Source: Xiphophorus maculatus
Lineage: Eukaryota > Chordata > Actinopteri > Cyprinodontiformes > Poeciliidae
Length of the DNA stretch: 64,000 nt
Assembly: GCF_002775205.1 (NCBI RefSeq)
Contig: NC_036443.1
Span: 16,902,373 to 16,966,372, forward strand
Reading direction: 5' to 3'
Shown here piece after piece: positions 1 to 12,579 of the stretch. Positions within the stretch are counted from its first letter, which is position 1. Each line of letters begins with the position of its first letter. The translations under genes and the position numbers were made by a program. The notes beneath the pieces were generated by a model, which saw only the letters and a program-made list of their open reading frames with translations, was not told the origin of the DNA and searched no databases.

Positions 1-714
1 ACATGCAAATTTTACCCGACAACTTGCTTCTGATTAATTCTCTGTTTTGTTTACTATACCGCACAGTCACAGGTGCCATAGAAATGTATGTACTTGCATG
101 TCAACGGCGGAGAGGTCATTGAAGCGCAGATTTGTAGGAAAATGAGTCAAGGTCGACTCAGGCTGGTGAGCCGTGTGACTCACCCTTAGTCAGCGATCTA
201 TATATGAAACACAGCTAAGATTTATCTCATGTAATTACTATTGTTGAGTTTCTCCATTGGAATTAATAATGTACAAACCTCTTCCACACTGTAATGATTC
301 TGATATTAATCTAGATTTAAATCAAAGTATTTATCTATTAATGTCACAAAAGAGGTTGGTGGTTTCGGAGGGGGCACCCGAACGTGGCCAAAGGGAGGCA
401 GAAGTGGAGAAAAAAAAAAAACCTGTTTAATAAAAAAGACATCTTACAAAACCAAAGTCCAAGGTTCAAACTTTCAAACACAAAATGAAGACATGAAATA
501 AATCCCAAAACATACCAGAAACATTGAGGGAAGAATTACTCACTGGGGTAGTTTCAAGCAGAATACATCAGCTGAGGATGGATGAACCAACAAAGAACAA
601 TGAAAAACAGTCATCTGATGTACTGAGTGATGAATGGAGAATGACACTGAATGCAGGTGAGTTAATCAGGGGATTAGGAACAGCTGTGAAAAACAGCAAA
701 CAGGCAGCGTGAGG
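1..714. other. Non-coding stretch, no gene recognised
   Basis: AT-rich sequence with no splice-bounded ORF or recognisable protein. A short + strand ORF at 524-712 matches nothing I know. It may belong to the decayed LINE that follows, since the LINE's 5' boundary is not visible. Confidence 0.5.
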
Positions 715-1812
715 GGAAGATGAATAATTAACCCAGAGGAAGCTGAACTAAACACATTAGATAATAACTGGGTAAGTTTTGCAAATGACAGAATTAAGAA
801 TATGTATAAATCCTTTGCAATTATATATACAGATGGTTCAAAAGATTTAGATTAAAATAAAACTGGATTTGCTTAAACTACTAATGAACCAGGTGTATTT
901 ATGAAACAAAGAACATCTGACCATTTAGCTATGTATACAGTGGAAATGTTAGCGATATTGATGGCCTTCAAAAATAAATTCAAAGATCAAAATAAAATTG
1001 AAAAAGTTCTTATATGTTCAGATTTATTATCATCACTAATGTCTATTTTAAATGCCTCATCTGACAGTCATGGAGTTGGTGTATGAAATTTATGAAGTTA
1101 TATTTAGAATGACACAAGCTCAAATAAAGATTAGGTTTACGTGGATACCTGCTCATAAAGATATAGAAGGGAATGATAACGCAGATCATTTAGCTAAGGT
1201 GTCTTTAAAACAAAGTAGAATTATGGAAATAAAATCTGAAATAATGTAAATCTGAAATAAAATCAGTTATTAAGAGCATAATTAAATCCAAATGGCAACA
1301 ATTGTGGCAGGAAGGAACTAAAGGTCGTCATTTATTTACTATACAAAAGAAAGTAGGGAATATGGAAATAATTGGAGAAAATCGAAAAGAGCAAGTAGTA
1401 ATGACAAGATTGCGGCTCGGACATAATGGATTACATAAAAACTTTACATTTGATAGGTAAACAGTTGTGAGTGTAGTATGGATATGGAAACAATAGAACA
1501 TGTAATAATTCATTGTGAAAAATATATAGTAAGTAGAGAGAAGCTAAATCAAGAAATTAGGAAATATGATATAGAGATATTAAAACTTAATAAGATATTA
1601 ATTAAACATAAAATAAATAAAGCAGTTATTAGATTTTTGAAGGAAACAGGATTATATATAAGAATTTAGATTACATTCTAAATTATTGTAGAATTTAGAA
1701 TTTATCCTGGAGTGTGGACTATGCGGGCCCACACTCCAGCATAGTAGATGGCAATAATACATCTTAACGTTAGATGTCACCCGCCAGTAAAAATCCAAAA
1801 GAAGAAGAAGAA
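715..1812 (+). mobile_element. Decayed non-LTR retrotransposon 3' end with RNase H (I/Nimb-like LINE)
   Basis: The + strand reading, broken by stops and at least one frameshift near 1075, shows an RNase H domain. Visible motifs are YTDGS at 826-840, a YTVEMLAI block near 931, CSDLLSSL near 1017 and TWIPAHKDIEGNDNADHLAK at about 1138-1197, which together supply the four acidic catalytic positions. Next come a TRLRLGHNGLH block (about 1408-1440) and a terminal segment with an EHVIIHCEKY motif (1494-1523), typical of the C-terminus of LINE ORF2. After the stop there is a hairpin (1707-1739) and an end rich in GAA repeats at about 1798-1812. An RNase H after the reverse transcriptase and a (GAA)n tail fit I/Nimb-type fish LINEs. 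The reverse transcriptase is missing, so the copy is 5' truncated and dead. Confidence 0.75.
1707..1739 (+). other. Hairpin in the LINE 3' UTR
   Basis: CTGGAGTGTGG (1707-1717) pairs perfectly with CCACACTCCAG (1729-1739) across an 11-nt loop, just after the ORF2 stop. A 3' hairpin is a known recognition structure for several LINE reverse transcriptases. That role here is inferred. Confidence 0.55.
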
Positions 1813-3544
1813 CTAGACACAGAAAAAACGCAAACGATGAGGTACAAGCACAGAGAAAAGAATAGGTTAAACCAGGTAACTAAATACGGAGGAATTAACT
1901 AATATGTCATAGCCTTAATGGAAATAAACAACTGAATATGGAAAAATATATTTTCTTACAGTAATAAACTCGGAAATAATTAGAGAGAAACACAAAAGAA
2001 ACAAAAAACAGGCACAAGCACCTGTCAATAGTTTCTTGAGAAGAAACATTGTGCTGAAACTCTACCTGGCCTCTATCCATGAGTGATTTTAACTCCCCAT
2101 TAGGACCATTAGCTCAGCTCTTGGATTCATGTTAACCTAAAATGTTGTCCCTTGTTTTTTGTTTCCTCATACTTCACTTCTACTTTACTTACAGTATATT
2201 CCCAATACAATATTACATTCCCCTTCTCTAGCCTCCTTTATAACTTGTTGTCTCTTCCCAACCCTTGATGTATCCGACTTCTTTCTCCCTGTTTTTCCAT
2301 CTTTGTCTTTGTCCTTGACCGTGGCCAAACAAGCATTCTTGCATCTGGCCCTCCTCTCTAGTCAAAGCTGTGGGATTTTAGATTCTCTCCAGGAAGGGGG
2401 AGTTACTGCCATAGCTATGCTAAAAGATTAACCACTTGTCATGAGAAGATTGCTGAATGTCAAGGTCATAAAAGCTAGGGTTCTAGAAAACATGTTAATC
2501 ATTTTGTTCATTCTGCCTTCAAGGCCTTAAAGACTGGACTCCCACGTCCACTTGTCCACTTCAGGAAGAGGGTGGGTTTACTGGTTTACTGGCTGGACCC
2601 AATTATAGCGAGGTGAGACCGGAGAGAGAGCAAAGCCTTTCCAGAATACAACTGGGATGCTCTGCCTCCAGAGGTTGGTATCAGCAAGTTGCATCTACTT
2701 AGTTTCATTTATTTGAGTACAACTAGTGTAGTTTTAGTAGGCCATATTTTGGATCTTTAATAAAGTAAATTACACATTCCTCCCTGTAAGAATTTGTTTC
2801 ATCTTAATCTTTAAAATGCCACAATTTGCACCTGACTTTATTTTATTCCTGTCATGATATCCCTTTAATGTTAAATCAGATGCTGTGATCTTACTTGAGT
2901 AGCCTTGTAAGCAAATACTTTTTTACTCTTGCTTGAGTATTTTCTTTGATGGTCATTTTTTACTATTACTTGAGGAAGAATGTATTGAAGTAGTGCTGCT
3001 CTGACTTGAGTACAATTTTGGAGTGAGTGCTCTGCTCCTGGAATATGGACAACCTTATTGCTCAAATTTACAGGTCCTAGCCCAAGTGCTACAACTATCA
3101 CTTGGGGTTTTTTCTACCCAAAATATTTTACAGAATATATAGCTTTAAGTTAGTTAGTCTCAAACTAAGACAATCAAATCTTTAGGTTATAATAAATTTT
3201 TGACTTGAATGAAAAAGAAGCACTCCAGCAAAAAAAGAAGAAAGAATCCCTCACTGTTGTATTATATTCAAATGCAATTACTGCTGAAATGAAAGTCAGA
3301 AGAAAATGTTTATTTTGGAGTTACTCATAGATGCCACAAGGTGATAGTGCTGTGTTTGTTTTGAATTCCCTTCAGGAATATCCCAATGACTCAATCTTAC
3401 TGTTAGTGATTCATACTTCAATGTAGCGTAAGTGCCTTGAGGTACTGTTTTGGCGTGTCTACTCAATGTCAATGTTGCTGTTTAAAAACCCACAACTCCG
3501 AAATAGAGTTTTTAAGAAATTATGTCTAGGATTGTGTACATTAA
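1813..3544. other. Intergenic, no gene seen
   Basis: AT-rich, with short ORFs only (for example + 2159-2431 and - 2871-3101). None has recognisable domains, convincing splice sites or a known protein match. Confidence 0.5.
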
Positions 3545-3790
3545 ACCAGTGGTCCCCAACCCCCGGACCAATTGGTGCCGGGCCGCGCAAGAAATAATTA
3601 AATACTTCCGTCTAGATTCCGATGTAGATTTACTACAGAAAGCTAATGGATCAGAAAGAATCATTTGCATCATCATCTGCTGTTGTTTCAAACTCAAAAA
3701 AATCGTTATTTTTTGTGACTCGTATGAGAAAAGGTAATTTCTTTATCACCTGTGTATGTGCATTAACAGAGGAGTAAAGGCGCTTGTGGA
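3545..3790 (+). mobile_element. hAT-like DNA transposon fragment
   Basis: The segment opens with CCAGTGGTCCCCAACCCCCG (3548-3567) and continues with a 'ggtgccgggccgcgcaagaaataattaaat' type sequence. This is the characteristic end of widespread vertebrate hAT (Charlie-like) non-autonomous elements. It runs on to about 3790 and has no transposase ORF. The opposite terminal repeat was not located, so the right boundary is approximate. Confidence 0.5.
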
Positions 3791-6700
3791 CACAAGCGTG
3801 TTTTCAACTACACAACTGTCTTGAAGTTGTTGGGAACATACTTTATAGGATGTGAAGTCTTATCTCATATATAAGATGGTCTTCCAATAGGTCACTGTAT
3901 AGCTTCTATGGCACAGTATGGTCATTTGTATCCAATTTCAGTTAATTTTTTAATGGGAAGGAGACATAATCTAACCTTGACCAAAAAGATCCCTGGATTT
4001 TTATCAAAAACAATGATTGTGTAATTTTCCTCAGAGACAAGACAACATTAACTCATGCCAGTGCTCTCCACCTGCACATATAAACTTGCATGGTTCTGAA
4101 ATCTGTTCTCTGTTAGACACAGAATCTGCTACTCAGGAAGTAACCTCTGGCTTATAACTGTGAGCCAGGTCTAATTCCAGGAGCAAAAAGTGGGGATACA
4201 GATAAATGAAAGACCATCAGAAAAAACAGAGTTGAATGATGACTTTTTTTACAATCCCTCGTTTTCATTTTCCACACCACGTCTGTTCTGATTCTCTCAG
4301 GATGTCCCTCAAATATAGTTTTGTCCAATTTTTCCACGGCTAGTAATCAAAACATCTGTGGGAACTGATAGTCTGTGTTTATTACAAACTTTCTTTCTGC
4401 TTTTTTTTGTTTAAAATTGGTTGATGAATGATTTAATTTGCTCCAGAAGTTTACTTGCATAATAAGGCTGAGAATTCAGATAAAATCTTGAACCTGCATA
4501 CCTACCTGATTCTTTTTTTTTTTTTTACATTTAATTGAAATCTACATTCAAGGGTTTAAGATGCTGTGCCTATGGGCTATAAAGTTTAGGAATGTTGTAG
4601 AGCCCCACTCAATAAATCCATCAAGTTAATACAATGTGATGTGAAGAACTGCCGTCGCCTTTTTTCCCCTTTGGAGCATTTCGACTCTGCAAGCCTTTGT
4701 AAATGTTTTTGTACTGTGTTACATCATTTGACATTTTATTGGGGAATGAAGTGCTTTAGCAGGAAATGTATCTCTGTCACATTGGCACTGGTTGACTCAT
4801 TCTGAACTTTCAGGTCAAAAAATGTAATGTTTCCAGTATTTCTGATTCACAACAGCTCACTTGGGTCTCAAACCATATGCCTTTAAACATAAAGAACATG
4901 TGGATACACATTTAAAAATAAGGTGTATCAAAAGTTCATTGAAATAGTTGTTCTTAACTCAGTCCAGAAGCCAATGAATATAAGGCCTTGAGCAAATATG
5001 TCTCACCTCAGTACAAATTTTCTACAACAATGCAAATTTTTGTTCTTCCATTTGGGTCTCTACTACACCCAGACATTTTCCTGTGGGTATTCTACATCCT
5101 TGCTCTAATTGGTGTAGGACGCATCTCCTGAGCTCTTTGTAGGAATTACTTCTCAGCGCAGCTCTCCTACGTGTTGTACAAAACTTAATGGAGAAACATT
5201 GTGATGACGTCCTGAAGGCAGAGTGTCAGATAGAGCAGGAGCTTCAGAGGCCCAACTTCAAGGCGTTTAATTGCGAAGTCAAATTTTATTTCAATTTGTG
5301 AAATATATACAGTGTTTTTTTTTCTTAACCCCTTAATTGGCAGTATCCCATCCATGGGACAAATCTAGTTTGTTTGAATACTCTGCCCTTTTCGCCACCA
5401 GTTAAGGGGTTAATTATGCTATAAAATGGCACTATGTGCATCCTAAATAGGACCAAAATTAGTTGTATTTTTGTCCGATTCACTTATTGCACTTGAAGAG
5501 TGGCACCTTATGGTTATTTAGAGCTTTATGCAAGTTTAGTTATTCTTCAAAAAATTCTTATGCTGTTCAAAGTGTCACTGAAATGCGTTTCAGTGATGTT
5601 TCAAAGAATAGGGAGATTTACTGTTGTGCTTAGCAGCATGCCAATAGAATCTCATACATTTAAATGTGATATTTCGACAAAACATTTCTACAGTATTATC
5701 TGATTAAATATAAGCCATCAGAAGCGTTTACTAACATTGTGGATAGTTTGCAAAACTTTCTGAATTTCAATAAATTCATTAAAAGCACTTATAAATCAGA
5801 GATTACAAATTAGCTTACTTTTTTATTGGCATTAAATAAATCAGAGTTGACTTAAAATAATCACCATTCGATGACAGCTATCAGGTATAAAAGTGTAAAC
5901 ATCAGTGGCATAACTTGAGTTTAAAATGTGCAGCTTGATTTAAAGTGAACATATATTATCAGATTGCTGGGTTCTTTGTGTAAATTAAAGATAAACATAT
6001 AGAAAACATATTTTATGGAATGTTAATATTTTTTAAAGCTGTTTGGCTGAAACGGTACATTTTGCTTAAATAAAAGATATTTTTGTATGTATGTGAATTA
6101 CATCTTTTGGAGTTATTTGAGGTGGCTGACCCCATCCTGACATCACTTAAGAACCCACATATTTATTTTGACATTGTGCGTTTCCATGACTACTTCTCAC
6201 AAAGCACCTAAAGATGCTTATGCAAACAATATGACATCATTTTACATGACAAAAACTAAATTCAAGGCAGCACCTTAGTGCTTGAAAGATTTTGACTGCC
6301 TGCTTATCCAACTGAGACTTTGTTTCTCATGAAACACTGAATAAATAATGATTGCAATAATAACTTTTTATTTGAACTAGGGACTTTCATTTCTAATCAA
6401 ACAAACCGCAAATGTCAATCTCACTTATGGGAAGCAAGATGACCTGGCAGCCATCCCACTCGAAGATTATTTCCAGTGGTTGACAGCGAGAGGAAATGCA
6501 CTACACTGAACTGTTGAGCGACTCAGAAAAACTGTTTACCTTTCTCAGTTTTTTTCTCTGCTACCCCCTCACCATCTCCTTTGCTCTTCCTCCCCCCTCC
6601 TCTGCTGCTGTCACGCTCTCCTTCTCACCCGCTCATAATCTGATGCCGTTGTCATCATGCTGACAGATGTGCGTGTTTGTTTGACCAAACCGCTGAAGCG

Positions 6701-8860
6701 ACGTTCCTGCTCATCTTTTAACAGGGACTTGTTACTAATGACTAATGCACACCACAGATAGGACAAATCTGTCACTTACTGTAAACTAACCTCGTACTGA
6801 TGGAAAGCAATGCTCGCCTTTCATGGTGTGGGCCACCTGCGTTTTCTTTACTGTTCACCTCAGCCAAATTTAATTACATGGCATGTCACTGGTACATTAT
6901 ATTAGTCGATCATTTTTTTTGTTGACTGGCTGACAAAACAAAACCATGCTACAAGAATCTGTTGTGTATATGGCTTGGCTCCAATGACGCTGACTTAGAG
7001 AAATGTCTCTGTCAGAAGTGTTTCCGTCTCCTACAGGACTTGCTTTCATTATCATAGCTTTGCAGCTGAGTAATCTGTGATTTTTCTCCACTTATATACA
7101 TTTTGTTTATTAAAATAACTTCTCTCTGCCTGAGCAATCGCTTCTTCATTCTTGCGGTGCCTTGCCATGCTCACGCTTTCACCGCATACAATGAGAAATT
7201 CCACAACAGAAAATGTTTCTGATTAATTGGAAAAAAGGGAACCTCCTCTCTTTCCAGTAAACTACGCATGGCTGCTTCTGCCACATACCAATTCTCCTTG
7301 GAGGGTCCTGCTTATTGTATAATTCATAACAACTTATTAAACAATTGCTTTGTTTACATCACTGTGTGAAAACGTGAATCACACCCTGTCTGCTCTTCCT
7401 GTTGCTGAGAGTTTTGGAATTTCTTTGTCATTATTTGGACACAAAATCATCTCCTTCTAGCGTTCCAATTCTTTCAAGACATATCTCATTATGTAGTATA
7501 TTAATGAGTGATGCCTATCCACCCAATAAAAATAGGTTTATTTGTGGCTATGGGAATGAGATGTTGCACTCTGCAAAATGTTTTCCACCACATTGCCATA
7601 GTTTGTAAATCTGTCACTTTTGGAAAACTGATGTGAACCCTGACAAAAGCAAACACAATCTCAGATGAGCCATCATATGTGTCAGTCTGAGCATTAGCAG
7701 CAGTGATCATTAGCAATCATCATCTGTTGCACCATCTAAACATTTTAAATCTTTTTGGAGGAGTCTTCGACTACTCTTTATGTTAGATAGTTGCATCAGC
7801 TAACAAAAGCTTGGAGACTTTTGTTTATACATGTTGCTCTTAAGGTCTGACCACAAAATTTGAATCAGATGCAAATCTTAACTCTTCTTGGCCAATGCGA
7901 CAGATGGTTTTATTTCGTTTGCTCTCCTCTGGTTGTTTATGCTGCTAAGTGACCCGTTTTCAACAGCCAGACTAATTACTTAAGTACGCAGAGCGTAGTG
8001 GATCAAGTGAAGAAATAGTTGACATCCGTTCACCGTTCGTGGAAAACAAATGTTTCCATAATTGGACAAAACACTTAAGAACTCATCTGAATATTTTCCT
8101 GCACTAAAAAAATTATTTCATGCATTGCAGTAATGTGCATGTTTCTTATGTACAGTATTACTGTGAGAGATTTTGAGGCAAATGCTAAGGTAATCCTATA
8201 ACTCAGAAGTGTTCTCTAAAACTCTCTGACCCCCATGCTCATGGGAACAAGTGTTTACTCTGCCTCCACCAGTATTAAACAAAAGCCACATATTTTCAAC
8301 ATTAAGATCCTACAGGCTCACCTCGGGCCCGGCTGCCCGTCAACCTGGATCAGTCAGTTTGCCCCATGTTTGGACCACCTCCGGATGTGTATATGTGAAG
8401 CTGAGTGTGTTTGATTGTGTTTATTGAACTCAAAAGATATCCCTGTTCTATCAGTTTGTCAAAACAATAGCTATCTGCATGGCCAAAGATTACTTGGTTG
8501 TTTTGGAGATGCAATGCAAACTGACCTTCCACCAGAGTTTCCTTAATGCATTCATGCTACCTAAGGCAGTAAAAGAGTAGGAAAGAATTTGGACATAGAA
8601 TCCTCACATTTTATAGTTGTTCTTAAGTAAAATACAACAGAACATCACCAACGGAGAGAAACAAGAAGTAAAAGACTGAAACCACTGTTAAAAGTTTTCA
8701 CCACTAATTATTACTACATTGGACTAAGAAGCACATTTCCCTTCATCATGTAAGTAGAGCGAGAAATGAACTAAAAGTCAAGCATAGTTAATATTTGTCC
8801 TATTGTCCTGTTGTTTAACACAGTTCGCTATTCATAGGAATCTATATTAATGGTACAATT
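3791..8860. other. Intergenic, no gene seen
   Basis: About 5 kb of AT-rich sequence with many stops in all frames. There is a short pyrimidine-rich tract at about 6540-6640. No coding exon, RNA gene or well-bounded repeat was recognised. Confidence 0.45.
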
Positions 8861-8864
8861 TTCC

Positions 8865-9065
8865 AAGTTGCAGTCAAAAGCATCAGTGTATTTTATTGAG
8901 GTTTTATGTAAAAGACCAATCCATAATACCACACAATTATGAAGAGGAAGGAAAATCATACAAGGTTTTCAAATTAGTTCGTTTTTACAAATCAATCTAC
9001 AAAGCCGGTTCTTTGGGCTCCCAAATGGCTCCTCAGATTTTATTGCATAAATTAGAGAAGTATAT
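8865..9065 (+). repeat. Degraded interspersed repeat (family also at 10.9 kb and 48.1 kb)
   Basis: The core reads 'ttttattgaggttttatgtaaaagaccaatccat...acacaattatgaagaggaaggaaaatcat'. This matches a dispersed fish repeat whose intact copies begin with 'gtgccttgcaaaagtattcac'. The block at 10,893-11,080 has the same order of motifs. The transposon class is left open because no terminal repeats or transposase are visible here. Confidence 0.4.
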
Positions 9066-9069
9066 TTGA

Positions 9070-10580
9070 AATAAATTGCCAATGAAAAAAAACTAAATTA
9101 CATCAAATGTTCAATGTTCAATATTAAATTTTTATTTTGCATTGCCTACAATCTGTCTTTTAGCTGTCTATCACATTAAAATCTGTTCTAATTTTGTGTG
9201 GATTTATTTTAAGTATTATTACCCAGCTTGTAAGATCTGTCTAAAGGTTGAATTATAGTTGGGCTTTTGAAAGGGCACCCATCATGTTTTAAACTTTTGC
9301 AGTTGTGCGTCCTAATCATTTTTCAATGCCTTTAAGGAGTAAGCACTGTCCTGAATGCTTCCAACTCGGTCCACATGCTAAGAGATACAGTGATACCACG
9401 CTGGCAGGATGTGGGGAGTAGCGTGTGTGGAGAGGGTTGGGGCAAAGGGCATACTTGCTGGGTAGGTCTTGGAACCCATCGGCAACTGCTTGCAGTTCTA
9501 CATGCATTTGTGGTTGTAACGTGACAATATCTGGTCCAAGTTGTATTGATACTTGTGGAAGTTGTGTCTAACTGCCTTGCACATAGCCAAATGTGGAAAT
9601 TGTAGTTTGAAGAAAAAAATATAATTATAGCCTCTAACAATATTAGCTTGTGGGAAAATACCTGAGCATGGATTTAAAATACCAAATTTATTCTCTGTAG
9701 TCCAGTTAAGATTTCCAAAGGGAACTGAGCCAATTATATTTTGATAAGCCTCAGCTGCCTGTCTTTGTAAGCTGGTGGATACAAAGCAGGCAGTACCCAC
9801 ACATAATGGATCTTGCTATGTTGTAAAAGAACATTTTTCAGAGGACCTCTGTGCCTCAGAAGGTAAAATTAAAAACAGAAGCCACTGTGTTTTTGTTAAG
9901 AAATATACCATCGACCACTAACTGCTTTCTGAGCTTTGCTATATCCAACCAGAAGGCTGCAAACTTCACAAGGCAAAAACATTAAACTTGAAGAGGTAAA
10001 TATTTGCAGCACCCATAAACTTTGTGGTATTTCAAAACTGAGACTATAACAGTGAGACGGATGCAGCAAAGTATTGTTGATAAGTAGTAACTGGTCAGCT
10101 TCAACTCACCTTAGTGACCTCTTGAATATTTGCATCATTGAAAGACATATATTCATACACATTAAGGCATCTAAATATGCAAATTATTCTTACAAACACA
10201 CTCCTACACATTCCTGTATGTACATGAATGGGATGTCTTTTGAAGTTGGTGTGGCAACATTTCAATGCATGTATTCAGATCCTTTGAGTGGTGCATGTTT
10301 GACAGCTTTATATTAAATAAAGTCCATAGCTTTTAAAGATGTGTGAGATGCCCCATATAACAATGAGTCACAAGTCTTAACTTCGAAAGTTTTAAATGGT
10401 GAGTGTATGCACTTAGACTGCACTGGATAAAATGTGAAAGCTTTACCTTTAATTTGATTTTTTATACAATCTACTGGCATGTATCAGCCTGAAAGAAGAC
10501 AGCTTGATATTTTGAGACACAATAACTTTGTTACTTATGCGATGGTAACTTTGGCTTCCAAAGGAAAAATAAATAAATAC
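9070..10580. other. Intergenic; unexplained overlapping minus-strand ORFs at 9.3-9.8 kb
   Basis: Three overlapping minus-strand ORFs of 63, 102 and 100 codons lie at 9316-9507, 9332-9640 and 9498-9800. I do not recognise them, they share no frame, and they have no clear splice context. No other coding signal was seen in this stretch. Confidence 0.35.
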
Positions 10581-10639
10581 TATATCAACCTAAAACACTA
10601 TTGATAGGTACTAGTTTTAGTAAAATTATATTTCTTGTA

Positions 10640-10790
10640 GCCTTTATTTTGTGTATGTGTGTGTGTATCACAGAGCTACGGTTCAGAGGGTCCAGGTGGC
10701 AGGCATGAGGGCCCCAGTCTTCATTGGAGTTTGGCTCTAGAGTCCACAGGCGCTTCTTCAATTGGACACATTTCACAGGTACATCTAGAC
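10640..10790 (-). other. Exon-like open block, identity unknown
   Basis: On the minus strand a pyrimidine/TTG-rich tract ends in TTTGCAAG and is followed from 10,790 by an open, relatively GC-rich frame. That frame includes LKKRLWTLEPNSNEDWGPHA and runs through an AATAAA at about 10,650 to a stop at 10,585. The base composition and acceptor-like start suggest a terminal exon or a fragment of a processed transcript. I do not recognise the protein, and no partner exon was found. Confidence 0.25.
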
Positions 10791-10892
10791 CTTGCAAACC
10801 AACAACAAAAAAAAGACAGATAAGAAAGGCAAGACCGGAACTGTTGTGGCCAGTCTTTTTCTGAGTTATGTATTTATATAAATATTCTAGAT

Positions 10893-11260
10893 AAGTGCCT
10901 TGCAAAAGAATTCACACCCCTGGATCTTTTTTTAGATTTTTCATGTTAATACCACAAACTTTGTTTTATTTCTCACGATAGATGAACATGAAAAGCTAGA
11001 CCACTGTGAAGAGGAGGGAAAATCATGATTTTCCTATTTGTTTTTACAAGAAAAAGTCTGAAAATTGTGGAACCTTTAGAAGGATTCATCAGCTACTTCC
11101 TCTAAATGGCTCCTGACAAACTCCAAACAGGACTGTTATTTCAGAGTTATTTCACATGAAGGTCTTGTATGTGGAGCGCACAACTAATAGTTCTCCTGTC
11201 AACAGATTCTTCCATAAGCTGTTGCTCTCTGGACGTCCTCCAGAATGACATTGGGCCTCT
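10893..11260 (+). repeat. Degraded DNA-transposon-like repeat ('gtgccttgcaaaag' family)
   Basis: It starts with AAGTGCCTTGCAAAAGAATT at 10,893, then 'ttcatgttaataccacaaactttgttttat' and 'gaagaggagggaaaatcatg'. This motif order is seen at the end of a common fish interspersed repeat. Further homologous-looking sequence continues to about 11,260. No intact ORF remains. Confidence 0.45.
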
Positions 11261-11264
11261 GGGC

Positions 11265-12565
11265 TCTTTGCCTGACCTGTCAGTTTAAGTGGATGCTAAT
11301 GTCTTTGTAGGTGTGGATCTGTCAAACTCTTCTCAGTTTAAATAATTTTATCTCTGACATGTCTAGTGTGTGCTAAAGTTATTTAACAATCCTATGGGTG
11401 TCGGGGTACTTGCTTGTTTGGGATTTGGCTTTTGTATTTTTCAAATATTTTCTGGTGTTTTATTGATGTTTTAGAAGTTGGGCCAACGTTTCCATGATTC
11501 GAGTACACAAACTGAAGCAAAGCATTATATCACAACATTAGCCATTAGCATTAAGACCGAATGAGCGGTAAAAGTGTTGGAATGGTGATTTCATAGTGTG
11601 AATGGATCACACCCTGAATCATGCTGGAAATTATGTATTGTGCTGGAGGGGGAGTTGTTTCACTTTGTGTTATCCAAAACCGATCTTGTGAGTGGGTCAT
11701 TTTAATGCACTGATTCTAGATTTAAAACACTCAAATGAATGGCCCTTCCCATGATTATTGCTTGATATTTAGTTTATTCTTGTGTTCTCCTCTTGGAGCA
11801 TTTGGATATAGTTATGTTAGACCTGTCTTAATTTTTCCCCTTTGTGTAGTTTGTTTGAGTTTTAGTCACTAACATCTACCGAGAACGTCTGGGATGACTC
11901 CTACCACCGTCACCCCAGACAGTCTCAGTAATTGTGTCCATCAGCAAGACAGTGGTCAAAGGGTGCTATTTACAGTTTAGTTCAACTCCCTTTGTGTCCG
12001 TCTTCCTCTCTCAGTTTCCATTTTTCTCCCTGCCACATCTGTACCACATTTTCTCTGATTAGCTTCTTTGTCATTTCCTCAGCATTAAGGCTACTGGATT
12101 TTGTTTGTTTCTTCCTGGATTCTTTCGTTAGACTGTCTGTCACACTCACGCCAGTTCCATGTTCTGTTCCCTTAGTGACTACTGTATAAGTCTCTATTAT
12201 TATTATTAAAGAAACACTCCAAACTCGGGTTCTGCCTGCATTTTAGTACAACTAGAAACCAAATATAACGATGCCTTCACAGAACACCTGTTTTAATACT
12301 GACGATAACGTACACACAGGTCATTTATATTTACTAAATGAGTAACTTGTGAAGGACATTCTATGAACTTGATTTTTTTTTTTAGGGTTATCAAAGTCTA
12401 TCAAAAAATTAGCAATGAAATACATTATAGCTTGTGGGCAGAACATTGAGATAAACTACATTAGACTCAATTATACATACATTCTTCTAAGCTACTCATT
12501 GGGCAATTTCTCAAACATAAAGCTGTTGTAATAGTGCTAACTAAGATGATTTTCTGTCTTTGACC
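11265..12565. other. Non-coding sequence upstream of the ngf coding exon
   Basis: No coding exon seen. Part of the stretch (about 11.9-12.25 kb) looks like a decayed LTR. The 5' non-coding exon(s) and promoter of ngf must lie upstream of the acceptor at 12,567-12,568, but I could not place them. Confidence 0.4.
11900..12250 (+). repeat. Possible decayed LTR end
   Basis: A pyrimidine-rich tract with 'ttctgttcccttagtgactactgtataagtc' is followed by (ATT)n, AAAGAAACACTCCAAACTCG and 'ggttctgcctgc'. This resembles the 3' part of a fish Gypsy-type LTR (polyadenylation region followed by a 'CTCxxACTCGGGTTCTGCCTGC'-like end). No flanking gag/pol or matching second LTR was found, so a solo or truncated LTR is only a guess. 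Confidence 0.25.
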
Positions 12566-12568
12566 CAG
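12559..12568 (+). promoter_or_regulatory. ngf: Splice acceptor of the ngf coding exon
   Basis: TTTGACCCAG, with AG at 12,567-12,568, lies 11 nt before the ATG. This is where the upstream 5' UTR exon would join in NGF genes. Confidence 0.6.
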
Positions 12569-12579
12569 GACGTGTGCCC

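Noticed and set aside
9316-9800. Overlapping 63-, 102- and 100-codon minus-strand ORFs, possibly a real gene or a retroelement fragment
   Set aside because: No domain or family recognised, frames do not connect, no convincing splice sites or repeat ends. Kept only as an unexplained stretch.
12574-12579. GTG at 12,574 as ngf start, adding two codons
   Set aside because: The ATG at 12,580 starts the conserved MRSS-type signal peptide and follows the splice acceptor in the usual way.
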